Part shown: positions 27,435 to 36,636 of the stretch, piece after piece | Numbering within the stretch: position 1 is the first letter of the stretch | Layout of the letters: each line of letters opens with the position of its first letter | Source of the DNA: Blastocladiella britannica | Lineage: Eukaryota; Blastocladiomycota; Blastocladiomycetes; Blastocladiales; Blastocladiaceae | Reading direction: 5' to 3' | Length of the DNA stretch: 43,179 nt | NCBI GenBank assembly: GCA_025349905.2 | Contig: MU624600.1 | Location: 1-43,179 of the forward strand | Made by a program: the position numbers and the translations under genes | The notes under the pieces: generated by a model | Database searches by the model: none | What the model was told of the DNA's origin: nothing | What the model saw: the letters and a program-made list of their open reading frames with translations, nothing else

Positions 27435-30054
27435 ATGTCCTACGCGTACTCGTACCATAAATCGGGGGGCTCCCGCGGCGGAGGCTCGTCATCGTCGTCG
27501 TCATCGTCATCGTCGCCCATCATTGATATGGAGCTTCTCCAACTCGGTATGGCCGCCGTCAGCGGCGTGGTGGTGCTGGCGACCATGTCCACGTTCTTTG
27601 TCAAGCGCAGTATTGCCAAGCGCAGGCTGGCCGCCGCCGAGGATGGGAAGCGGCCACGAAAGAAGCGCAGAAAATCGAATGCGCCTCTCCCCATCGACGG
27701 AAGAGACCATGACGGCGTCACGACTGCTGGCGGTGCTGTTGGTGATGGCGAGAGTGCAGCCGATGACGAAGAGGAAGAGGAAGTGGTCGAGGACGGATGC
27801 ATCCTGTCGTCGCGCTCGGCCCGTCGTCGTCATGCCCAGTACCACCACCATCACCACCACCATCGCCAATCCGAGAGCGAGAATATCCCACTGGCCGCGG
27901 GCCTGCATAACCTCGGCAACACTTGCTTTTTCAATTCTGTCATGCAGGCAAGTACCGCACATTGTTTTGTCCAATGATCCCGATTTAACTCATAACCAAA
28001 TTTCCCCACAGTGCCTTGCGACCCTCGATCCGCTCAAGGAATTCGTGGAGAACGACACGACCGTCCGTGCCGGCTTTCCGTCGACCTCGGTCACGGCAAC
28101 GTTCAACCAGTTGCTCACTGGTTCATTATACTTCTTTTTCGTCATGGGCTTTAGGAATGTGAGAAGCTGAAAAAAAAAAGGAAGAATAGACCTGCGCACC
28201 CCGCTCCGCTCGCGCGCCTCGTTCCCGCCATCGAACGTGATGCAGGCGCTGCGTGCGTCCAACCACCGGCTCTTCAATCTCCGCCAGCAGGACGCGCAAG
28301 AACTGTTCCAGGCAGTTTCCGACACGATCGCGACCGAGCGCGCGAAAGCTCACCGGCTACTCACGCGCCCGAGCTTGGCCGACAGCCTACTCGGTGGACC
28401 CAGCAGCGGTGGCGCATCATCCATGCCTGACCCGCACATTTCGCCCTTCACGGGCCTTCTCGCGTCGCGGCTCGTGTGCATTCACTGCGGGTACTGTCCG
28501 GCGGTGCGCCATTTCACGTTCGACAATCTGTCGCTGGCGCTGCCGCTCGAGTCGCGCGCTACCGTTTCGGACGCGCTCAGAGCATTCACTGACCTGGAAC
28601 ACATTGCCGACGCCAATTGCCGCCGATGCGCTTGGCGCAAGACGGAGGCGCGGCTGCGGCGCGAGTGGATGGCGGCTGTCGAGGCTGAAGTCAAGCTCGG
28701 AAAGCAGCTGGACGCGGCGATCACCGCGGAGGTGGAGCTCCGGCCGCGCTTGCAGGCTACTCGCGCCGCTGAGCTCGACGGACAAGGTTCTGGCTCTGCA
28801 GTTGCATCGTCGACAGCAACACCCGCATTGACGACGGCCCACCGGCGCCGTTCTCGTAAATCGTCGAATGGTGGTGGCGCAGGGAACCGTAAGCGCCGCG
28901 CCAGCACAACTGCCGACCATACCGCATTGCCCGCATCCTCTACCCGGACCGAGGACGCGAGTGCTACCCATAGCGGGTCACGCGCCGCGAAAAAGGTAGC
29001 GGAACTGACGTCGCGGCTGAGCGCTCTCAAGGCGCACACGTCCGCCAGTGCCGCGCGGCTCGCATACGCCGAGGAGGTCCTGCGCATCGAGACCGAGGAC
29101 GCCGATGTGCCCAAGCACCTTGACCTGACACTGGACAGGGCGCCCACGCCGCACACCAAGCAGATGATGGTGGCGCGCGCGCCGCAAGTGCTGGCGTTGC
29201 ACCTGAACCGGTCGGCGGTGGTTGGGTACCGCGTGATCAAGAACTCGTGCCGGCTGGACCTCTCCGAGTGGCTCGACTTGTCGCCCGCGTGCACGTCCCG
29301 CGAACTCGATATGCGCGCCATGGTGGGCATGAAGGGGATTGGCGGGAGGGGGCGGCAATGGGCGTCGGCGCGTATGCCGAGCATGGGTACTGGTAACATT
29401 CTTCTGCGCACGGGATTGCTTGCTCCCGGCGGTTCTATTCGCGGCAGCGATAAGGAGTCGGTCGCCGAGTCGGGATACGCATCATTGCGGTTGGGTGTGC
29501 CTGGGTCGGCCGCTACAGTTGCTGTTGCTCGTAATACGGGCAACGACCAGGATGAGAACGATGCGGCATGGATTCCGGCCACCCGAAAGCGGCGTTCCGG
29601 CGCGCATCCCAACGCTGCCCCCTTGTCAGTCACCGCCGCAGATGCCCTGCCAGAAGGTCCCGCCGCTGGCATCCCTCCGTCACCGCCGTTGACCATGTCG
29701 ACCTCTGGATCGCCCACCAAGCTTCAACAACAACAAATGGCGCCCATGGCTCTCGACCCACCCGCACCAGTGCCGCAGGAGCAGCAGCAGCCGCGGCTGG
29801 TGCTTCATCGGGACGTTGCGTACCGGCTGCAAGGCATCGTGGTGCACTATGGCGGCCACGAGTATGGGCATTACATTGCGTACCGACGCGCTCCCGCCGG
29901 GTCCAAGGGCTGGCTGCGGGTCTCGGACGACAATGTGACGGTGGCAAGCGAGGACGAGGTCATGGGGTGTGGGGCCGGTGCCGTCATGCTGTTTTACGAG
30001 GCCGCGGACTCGGATCAGCGACTTGCTCCTGCTCCTGCTTCTTCTTCTTTGTGA
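27435..30054 (+). CDS. Membrane-anchored ubiquitin C-terminal hydrolase (USP30/Ubp16-like)
   Basis: Exons 27435-27947, 28012-28120, 28190-30054 (introns 64 and 69 nt), 828 aa. A Ser-rich start precedes a single hydrophobic helix (about residues 33-55, LLQLGMAAVSGVVVLATM), flanked by Lys/Arg, like the outer-membrane anchor of USP30 and yeast Ubp16. An acidic stretch and seven consecutive His follow. The Cys box GLHNLGNTCFFNSVMQ holds catalytic C164. QQDAQELF follows. A zinc-binding CxxC pair occurs (CIHCGYC, CRRC). The His box HEYGHYIAYRR holds H768, and WLRVSDDNV supplies the third catalytic Asp/Asn. A long Ser/Ala/Lys-rich insert separates the two halves. The enzyme should remove ubiquitin from proteins; mitochondrial location is inferred. 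Intron 1 uses a GC donor (gcaagt) right after the Cys box. Confidence 0.9.
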
Positions 30055-30087
30055 TAACAAATATATAGGGGTTATAAATATTCTATT
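30055..30087. terminator. Convergent 3' border, USP / RhoGEF
   Basis: 33 bp between facing stops, AT-rich on both strands (aaatatata near 30059 and ttataaatattctatttta near 30072-30090). It likely contains the poly(A) signals of both genes. Confidence 0.45.
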
Positions 30088-33000
30088 TTATGGCACGAGC
30101 GTGGGATTACTATTCTTTAGTGGGGAGGATGACGAAGCGGCTCGGACTCGCCGCATTGCATTGGGCGACGGCCGGCTCCTTGGCGGCCCAGTCGCAGGCG
30201 CGTGGGGCGTCTCGTCCGCAAGCAGACCAGCAAGGTGTGGTGCCGACGCCGCCGACCCGAGCCGCTTCAACGAGCAGCCAATCTGGGTGACGGCATCATC
30301 CCTCGCGATTGTTGCTGCTGCCACGGGCGCGATTGGGCGTGCGGGCACGACTGGTGTGGCTGGACGTGTCGACACGGGTACGACGGACACCGAAGGATGC
30401 GATGACGGTGGCGATAAAGCGGGCAGAGTTGGCGCTGTCGTCGCGCGTGGGGGCGTGTAAGGCAGAACCATGGGAACGCTGATCACGGGCGACGGCAAGT
30501 GCCATGTCCCGGCCTCCATTTGCACAATGTACCCCTTGATCATCGCCACGTCCGAGAATTCCTCCACGGACATGGCATAACTCGACTGCTTGGACATAGT
30601 AGGCGAAGGAGCGGCGACAGCCAGCACTGCCGTGGGTGCTGCTGGTGTCGGCGCATCGCTCACAATAATGTTTGCCTGGGGAACAGATAGTAGGCCAAGT
30701 GCAGCAGTAGCACGGTGCCGCTCCCACATTGTATCGACGCCAATCGCACCAAGGGTCGGGGTGGCCGGTGCATACGCGCCGACCATCCGCACGCCAAGGA
30801 CGCTGCTTTTAGCGATTGTGCCGTCGAGAGCCAGATTGGCAAGAGACCGCGACTGTGTCATGGCTGTCGTGGCGGTACGTGTTGCTCCCAATACTGCTGC
30901 TCCGGTCTCGGTCGCAGCAGGAGCATCCCCAAGCGTGCAGCGAGCGACAGCAGCCTTGAAATCGCGCACCCAAGCGTCACGACGCCCAGGGGGAAGCGAG
31001 ATGGCCAGCACTGCCGACTGGTGCTCCCGGGCACCGTAATAAATGATCACGGCGCGGTCGTGGCCAGGGACCGGAAACACCAAGTCGACGGCCATCAATG
31101 GCACCATGGCCCGAACCAGCAAGATGCGGTCGCGCGTGTCCGAATCGGAAATGACATCGACGCCCGTCCCAGCCCCACCATTACTGCTGTTGCCCGAGGT
31201 GCCGGTGCTATCCGCCAGCATTCGCAATGCGGCCGCGCCGCCACCACCAACACCACCTCGCGGCTTGGCCACCACCAGCGCGTCGCTAAACAGCACCAGC
31301 AACCGCGGCCGCTCGTCGACCGCGATTCCAGTGTTCATGGTCACGGTGTCAAGATGTCGAGCCGCCGTGGACCCCGCAATCGACTCGGCATCGTGAATGT
31401 GGTACCCGGGGTCTTGGCGCAGGACGCGCCGCTGCTGGTTCTCGGGTAGCCATTTCAGCGATTCCATGTACGGGTCATCGAGATCGCTGGCATTCAGCAA
31501 GTGTTTGCGGTTATTGCTCGGACGCGGATCAAATTCCAAGTGGGCAAGAACCGTCAGCAGACGCCGCTGGTCCTCCAGAAACCGCCGCCCTTCGTTGACG
31601 CGATGCACCGTCTTTTCAATCACGGCCAGCGCGGTGGTGAGGTCTGCGTGGTCTGCATGGGATGCTGGCGTGTGCTTGAGGATCTCGCGGAGGAGCAAGG
31701 GGTATTTGCAGAGCTGTGTATTTTGTTGATATAAGAGTTAGATCTCGTCAAAACCAGAATAGGTACGATACATACCCGTTGTACAGGTTTAATGAGCAGC
31801 GACGAAATGTCCAGGCCGGCATTGTCGGGATGCCCAATCAGAAACTCTTTGAATGCCGGGCGGGACTGCTGCAGTGCAATCACGGCATTTTGAGCGTCAG
31901 GTATATTGGTGCAATACGTGTTGTACATTTTGAAGAAGGGTGCCTGTGCTTTCATGATCCAATCATGAGTATTTCATCAAGATGAGAGAAGTTCAACGGG
32001 CACGCTACCAGTTTCTTAAAAATGCTGCCAACTCGGGTCACGACGCACCGATCCAGCGCGCGCCGCTTCTCCAGCTCGCCCAAGAGTTCCTGAAATGCGT
32101 GCAGGTGAGTCTCACTCCTCATTGCATCCATTGTAGTTGAAGACATACCTGGTTCAACGGAATGAGCTGCTCCACATCGGAAAATATGCTCGACAGCTCT
32201 TGTGCCGACAGGAGCTGGTTCTTGGCGATTGGGTGCAAGAATTTCTGCCAATTTCTTTCCATGTGAGTGGAGACTACAGCAATCCACTCGCAAAAAGCAT
32301 AACGTACGCGCCGCAACACAATCAAGGAACCAACGTAGTCGCTTTCGGTGACAGTGAGCTCGTAAATTGTTTCTTGCCGCTTGATTTCGGATTTTGACAA
32401 CTGCGACGTGTCCACGGGTCCCGGTAGCAATCCCAAGAGGTCGCTGGACGACAGCGGATTTTGGCCAAACGTGACGCGCTCGACAAGATCGGGTTCCAGA
32501 ACCGACCATTGCTGTGGGATATTGCGCACGGGAGGTGCTGGCGACGAACGTCCACTGGCGTTGCGCACAAGTGCCTTTGGTGTTGCTGTAGACTCTCCCA
32601 CAGTCACCGCTATTGTGGGAGTGGGAGAGCCCATGCGCACAATCACCGGACGCACCGCCACGGGCGTTGGGGAATCCGCCCCACTATTGTCCGGTTTGTA
32701 GTCGCGATCTCGGACAGAAAAGGCACGCGCAAGGCGCGACTTTGAAGCCCGTGGCGACGGTTGGGAGCTAGATAATCGCGATGCCGAGTCCTGCGACTGC
32801 GCTGCTGCGGGTTCCACGAGCGAAGAACTGGACCGTGAGCGTCCGCTGCCCGTCATGTCGCGCAGTCGGTCCATGAGAGAGGGTGCACGTATTGGAGCTG
32901 CCGGAGTCGTCGTGTACTCGGTCCCTCCACCACCGGCAGGTGGTTCGTTTCCAGCCATTTGAGCGAGGTCTGATGCCGACATGGCATGCACCACGCGTAG

Positions 33001-33252
33001 AATCGACGACGAGACTGATCGTTTGAGGTTGTTTCGATACTGATGCTCCGAGTGTGGAGACGGCGCAAGAGTATGCGGTACTTGCACTTTTTCCACTTTA
33101 TATGTTTCTTCTTCCTCTCGGTCAACGAGGCGAGTGGCAATCGGCAGATCACGAGGTTGCAGCGAGGATTTATGTAACTGCGTCGGTTTCGATGCTTGTT
33201 GCAGCCGCGGGACGGATTGCGAGCGGCGGAGCGTTGATCGGATCTCGGTCAT
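30088..33252 (-). CDS. Dbl-family Rho guanine-nucleotide exchange factor (DH-PH)
   Basis: Exons 33252-32149, 32089-32009, 31943-31776, 31713-30088 (introns 59, 65 and 62 nt), about 992 aa. Residues 1-290 are Ser/Pro/Arg-rich and probably phosphorylated. The DH domain (about 294-500) shows TIYELTVTESDYV, QLLSAQELSSIFSDVEQL, FKMYNTYC and the signature LIKPVQRLCKYPLLLREIL, which is rebuilt exactly across intron 3. A PH domain follows (about 530-660; RLLVLFSDALVVAKP, AVLAISLPPGRRDAWVRDF). The C-terminal 300 residues are low-complexity. It should activate Rho-type GTPases at the membrane. A further 57-nt in-frame intron (32274-32330) may exist in the DH start, where the model carries an extra hydrophobic stretch. 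The ATG at 33252 follows eight A; an in-frame ATG at 33288 is the alternative. Confidence 0.88.
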
Positions 33253-33445
33253 TTTTTTTCTACGCGACTTCGAAACAAAATCCGGCAAATAATGACAGGA
33301 GGGGGAGCCGCAAAGGGCAGAAAGAAAAGAACTAGACTCCGCAAGTAAATATTACCTCAAATATTTGTGCTTATTTTTCAAATGTGTTGCGTGAAATGTG
33401 AAAATTCAGATGGGGAATATGGGAAAACCTCCTGGACATATTCGA

Positions 33446-34072
33446 TCAGTCGTAATTGTTGCTGTCGTAGCCGTAATTGCAGGTCTCAATGCACGTCTCG
33501 GCCGCCACGCCCGCGTGCCCGATCCCGAGATCCTGGACCCCGTGATTGGCCACGTCTTCGAGCGTCAGCACGTCGTGCGACTGCGACGGGCGACGGAACG
33601 GGATCGGGCTGGGGAGTGTCCCGCGGCCCATGTGGTTGCGCGCCAGCAGTGCCTCCGCCCCAGCGCCCGGCCCGCCCTGTGCCGGATCCGGGCGCTTGTT
33701 TGGGTGCGTCACGCGGTTCGGCGGAGTTGCGCACCGCAGCGTGAACGACGAGAGCGACTGGGCCGAGTGGTCGAGCGGGCCAAAGTCGGCCGGATCGGTG
33801 GCCGAGGCGCCGCGGTCCGCATTTTCGTCGTCCATCGTAAAGTCCGTTACAAATACGGGCTCGGCGGCGGTGGCAGTCAGATGGCTGAAATGGTCGCCAA
33901 GTGGATCCTTGATGGTTGCCGTCGGCTCCGACTTGGCGGCGGGAATGGGGTCAGGATCGGGTGAGGACATGCGCATTGCCTCGTGGAGGTCCGGGCGCAA
34001 TCCAGCGGCACGACGGCGGCCGTGGAGTTCGGCAGGATTGTCTGAGGTGTGGTGTGGGTGTGGGTGGAACAT
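33446..34072 (-). CDS. Hypothetical low-complexity protein
   Basis: Open frame of 208 aa from an ATG at 34072 that sits in the same aaaatATG context as other starts here. His/Pro-rich N-terminus (MFHPHPHH), then Asp/Ser/Pro-rich sequence (SSPDPDPIPAAKSEP, FTMDDENADRGASATDPADFGPLDHS) and an odd Cys/Tyr/Asn-rich end. No domain or transmembrane helix is seen. Upstream codons extend the frame to 34201 but read into the likely COQ2 promoter. It is in tandem with the RhoGEF gene and head-to-head with COQ2. The last part could instead belong to an unrecognised intron. Function unknown; the opposite-strand frame looks worse (Arg-rich). Confidence 0.45.
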   Translation of the reverse strand: MFHPHPHHTSDNPAELHGRRRAAGLRPDLHEAMRMSSPDPDPIPAAKSEPTATIKDPLGDHFSHLTATAAEPVFVTDFTMDDENADRGASATDPADFGPLDHSAQSLSSFTLRCATPPNRVTHPNKRPDPAQGGPGAGAEALLARNHMGRGTLPSPIPFRRPSQSHDVLTLEDVANHGVQDLGIGHAGVAAETCIETCNYGYDSNNYD

Positions 34073-34261
34073 ATTTTTTTTTTGATTTTGTGAAGTGTAA
34101 TGGGGATTGCGAGAAAAACGAGAGAAAGCGAGAGGTTTATGAGGCCAAGGCAAATGTGGACTTTTTGCGATTCTACGACTCTCGCCGCGTCGTCCCTGCA
34201 ACGCGGAAATGCAATTGAATGGGTGGCTCTTTTCACATCAACTTTTCTTGCAAAAAAAAAA
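34073..34261. promoter_or_regulatory. Divergent region, hypothetical gene / COQ2
   Basis: 189 bp between opposite start codons. It holds a T-run just 5' of the minus-strand ATG (34074-34082) and a run of about ten A directly before the COQ2 ATG. No TATA box is obvious. Confidence 0.4.
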
Positions 34262-35532
34262 ATGTTGGTCACGCGGCCTTGCCTCAGGTTGCTCACATCA
34301 GTTGCTGGCCGTCCCTTGTCCGCGCGTCGCGTAGGTTGGACAGCCCTCGCCACCACCATCAAATGGAGCCAAGGCAAACGCATGCTCTCGACCCTGCCCA
34401 AGAACGACGCAACAAAAACACCGAGTCCACCACCGCCACCACCGCCGACTACAACAGACACGACCATCCTCGCCCGCCTCTCGGCCGCATCACTCCCCTA
34501 CCGCCAGCTCTCGCGCATCGACAAGCCCGTGGGCACCTACTTGCTGTATTTGCCATGCACCTGGTCGATCCTGGCCGCCGCGTCGACGCACGGCATTGCG
34601 CCACTGCACACCGCGTCCATGCTCGCACTCTTTGGTACAGGAGCGTTCGTCATGCGCGGCGCCGGATGCACCATCAACGACCTGTGGGACCAGGACTTTG
34701 ATAAACGCGTCGAGCGGACGCGTTCACGGCCCCTGGCTGCTGGCACTGTCACTGTACCTCAGGCCGTTGCATGGCTCGGCGTCCAATGCTCGGTCGGACT
34801 GGCTGTGCTGATGCAAATGAATTGGCTGAGGTATATTTTATATTGGCGACAAGGAACAAGGCAGTATTCATTCATAAAATTGAAAACAGCATTGCCATTG
34901 GCGCGTCCTCTATGGTCTTGGTGGTCGCCTACCCGCTCATGAAGCGCATTACCTACTACCCGCAGGTCGTTCTTGGTTCGCACTCAATTTCTTATAGTTG
35001 AACCTTCATTTTTTTTTTTTTTTTTTGACGGATGATAAAAGGACTGGCATTTAACTGGGGCGCGCTGCTGGGATACCCGGCGCTCACGGGCACGTTTGAG
35101 TTGCTACCAGCACTCCCATTGTACACGGCCGGGATCGCCTGGACGCTGATCTACGACACGCTGTACGCGCACCAGGACAAGCGCGACGACGTGGCGATCG
35201 GGGTCAAGTCCACGGCGCTGGCGTTCGGGGACCAGGGCACCAAGCCGGTGCTGTACGCGCTGTCCGGGGTGGCGGGCGTGTCGTTGGCGGCGGCGGGTGT
35301 TTCGGCCGGATTTGGGGTGCCGTGGGCTGTTGGATCGGCGGCGGGGGTGGCCAACATGGTGCGCATGACGCACGGGTGCAATTTGGCGGACCCGGCCAGT
35401 TGTGGTAAGGCGTTCCTCGGATCGACGTGGGCGGGCGTGTGGATTGCTCTCGGCGCGGCTGTCGAGTATGGGCTGCGGGTCGTGGCAGACGAAAATGAGG
35501 AGGAGGCCGACGTTGCTTCCGCTGTTGAATGA
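34262..35532 (+). CDS. COQ2: 4-hydroxybenzoate polyprenyltransferase, mitochondrial (COQ2)
   Basis: Attaches the polyprenyl tail to 4-hydroxybenzoate, the first committed membrane step of ubiquinone synthesis, in the inner mitochondrial membrane. Exons 34262-34830, 34890-34975, 35042-35532 (introns 59 and 66 nt), 381 aa. Residues 1-45 are Arg/Ser/Thr-rich without acids, a mitochondrial presequence, followed by a Pro run. Family motifs are [28 protein letters not shown], and the first Asp-rich Mg-prenyl-diphosphate site NDLWDQDFD (about 139-147) with [10 protein letters not shown] after it. [13 protein letters not shown] is rebuilt across intron 2. The second site is [13 protein letters not shown] (about 255-267). 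Multiple helices are present. Intron 2 contains 18 consecutive T upstream of a TTGAC branch-like site. An extended C-terminus ends in Glu-rich residues. Confidence 0.95.
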
Positions 35533-35821
35533 ACACCGCTTCCAGTGCCCTGCTTCCCATTCCATATCGTTTCTCGTTCATTCTCTTTGCACGCGAGATC
35601 CGGTCGGCAGACACCCATGGACAGATGCAAAAGCAAAGCAAAGCGTTCCCACTGAAGTGCCGCGCTTTTCACTCTTCTCCTTTTTATTTCGTTGACAATT
35701 TTTAGTCCATCGATACCCGCGCCAATCCTGCGCTTAAGAGGGTGCTGCATCTCTCTTTCTGCACACAAACACAAAACTCGACGATCTTCAGTCAGCCGCC
35801 CCTCATACACTAACCCATTTC

Positions 35822-35860
35822 TACACAAACCCACAAACCCACAAACCCAAACCCACACAA
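35822..35860 (+). repeat. ACAAACCC-type tandem repeat in a 5' leader
   Basis: Three to four imperfect copies of an 8-nt unit (acaaaccc, one copy caaaccc) lie directly before the ATG at 35865. The region is free of G until the aaaaag preceding the start, so the leader would be unstructured. Confidence 0.7.
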
Positions 35861-35864
35861 AAAG

Positions 35865-36368
35865 ATGCTCGCTTCCTCCTCCACCACCATTACCCGCGCA
35901 AGCCCTTCCCCCCCGAATGCCACCAACCCTAACTCGGACGACGCCGTTGACGCCTCGATCCCTTCCGCCGGCGTCCGGGGAGGCCTCCGCCCACACCCAC
36001 TGTACACGCCAAGCGGATTGACGGGGATTACGGCCTCCTCCCGTCACTCTGGCGGCGCCGGCGCCCGGTCCGCGCGCCCACTTCGGCCCGACCTCTACGT
36101 TCCACTGGCGCCACGCACACCGTCTCCAGGACCCGATCAAGCACGCGCACGTGTCAGCGGCGGCCGGCTCGCAGCGCCGCCCGGCGAAAAGGGGTGGCGC
36201 GTGTGGGTGGCGGTGGCGGCCGAGGAGTGGGAGCGCGAGCGCGCGGCCGAGACAGATGGGATGGCGGCGGGAGCGTCGGAATCATCGGGTGCGATTAACA
36301 ACGACCACGGATCGCTGGTTGGAATGGAGGACGGATCGGCCGTGAATGTTGGCGAGGGTCGGGATTGA
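35865..36368 (+). CDS. Small hypothetical protein
   Basis: Single-exon frame of 167 aa. The ATG follows an unstructured C/A-rich leader (caaaaagATG), which is a favourable context. The N-terminal 110 residues are Ser/Thr/Pro-rich with SPS, TPS and RTPSPGP clusters (possible phosphosites). Near residues 105-130 there is a short amphipathic helix (GWRVWVAVAAEEWERERA). The end is Gly/Ser/Asp-rich. No domain or membrane segment is recognised. It converges on the ceramide glucosyltransferase gene. A longer frame on the opposite strand (35151-36140) crosses COQ2 and has poor composition. Confidence 0.5.
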   Translation: MLASSSTTITRASPSPPNATNPNSDDAVDASIPSAGVRGGLRPHPLYTPSGLTGITASSRHSGGAGARSARPLRPDLYVPLAPRTPSPGPDQARARVSGGRLAAPPGEKGWRVWVAVAAEEWERERAAETDGMAAGASESSGAINNDHGSLVGMEDGSAVNVGEGRD

Positions 36369-36636
36369 TCAAACGGTAATTTTCCCACATGTGTGTTTCC
36401 CATGCATCTTCAGTTTTTACATTTTTTGGCCGTCAATATATAATACCAAATAATTCGTCACGTTATCGTTAATTATTATCATTATTAATTACTATTCTTA
36501 ATCTGCAAGTGAAAGTGTGGGTGATAAATGGTGTGGGAAAAGGGCGGACAGGGGGATCACACACTATCGCCCTGTTTTTTTTTTTTTTTTTGGGTAAACA
36601 AACCGGTGCGGAAAAGGAAAAGGTCAAAGCCTTGGA
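36369..36636. other. Convergent intergenic region with T17 run
   Basis: 268 bp between facing stops. It is strongly AT-rich at 36420-36500 (taattattatcattattaat) and has a perfect run of 17 T at 36575-36591. These probably serve as the 3' ends of the two genes. No gene is seen. Confidence 0.4.

Noticed and set aside
28482..29720. 412-codon frame antisense to the ubiquitin protease
   Set aside because: It overlaps clearly conserved USP sequence on the other strand, and its composition is a shadow of Ala/Ser/Arg codons.
33398..33964. 188-codon plus-strand frame opposite the hypothetical gene at 33446-34072
   Set aside because: Arg-rich shadow composition. The minus-strand frame has a better start context, though neither is certain.
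35151..36140. 329-codon minus-strand frame between COQ2 and the glucosyltransferase
   Set aside because: It crosses the conserved COQ2 C-terminus and has Gly/Arg/Val-rich composition; no domain.
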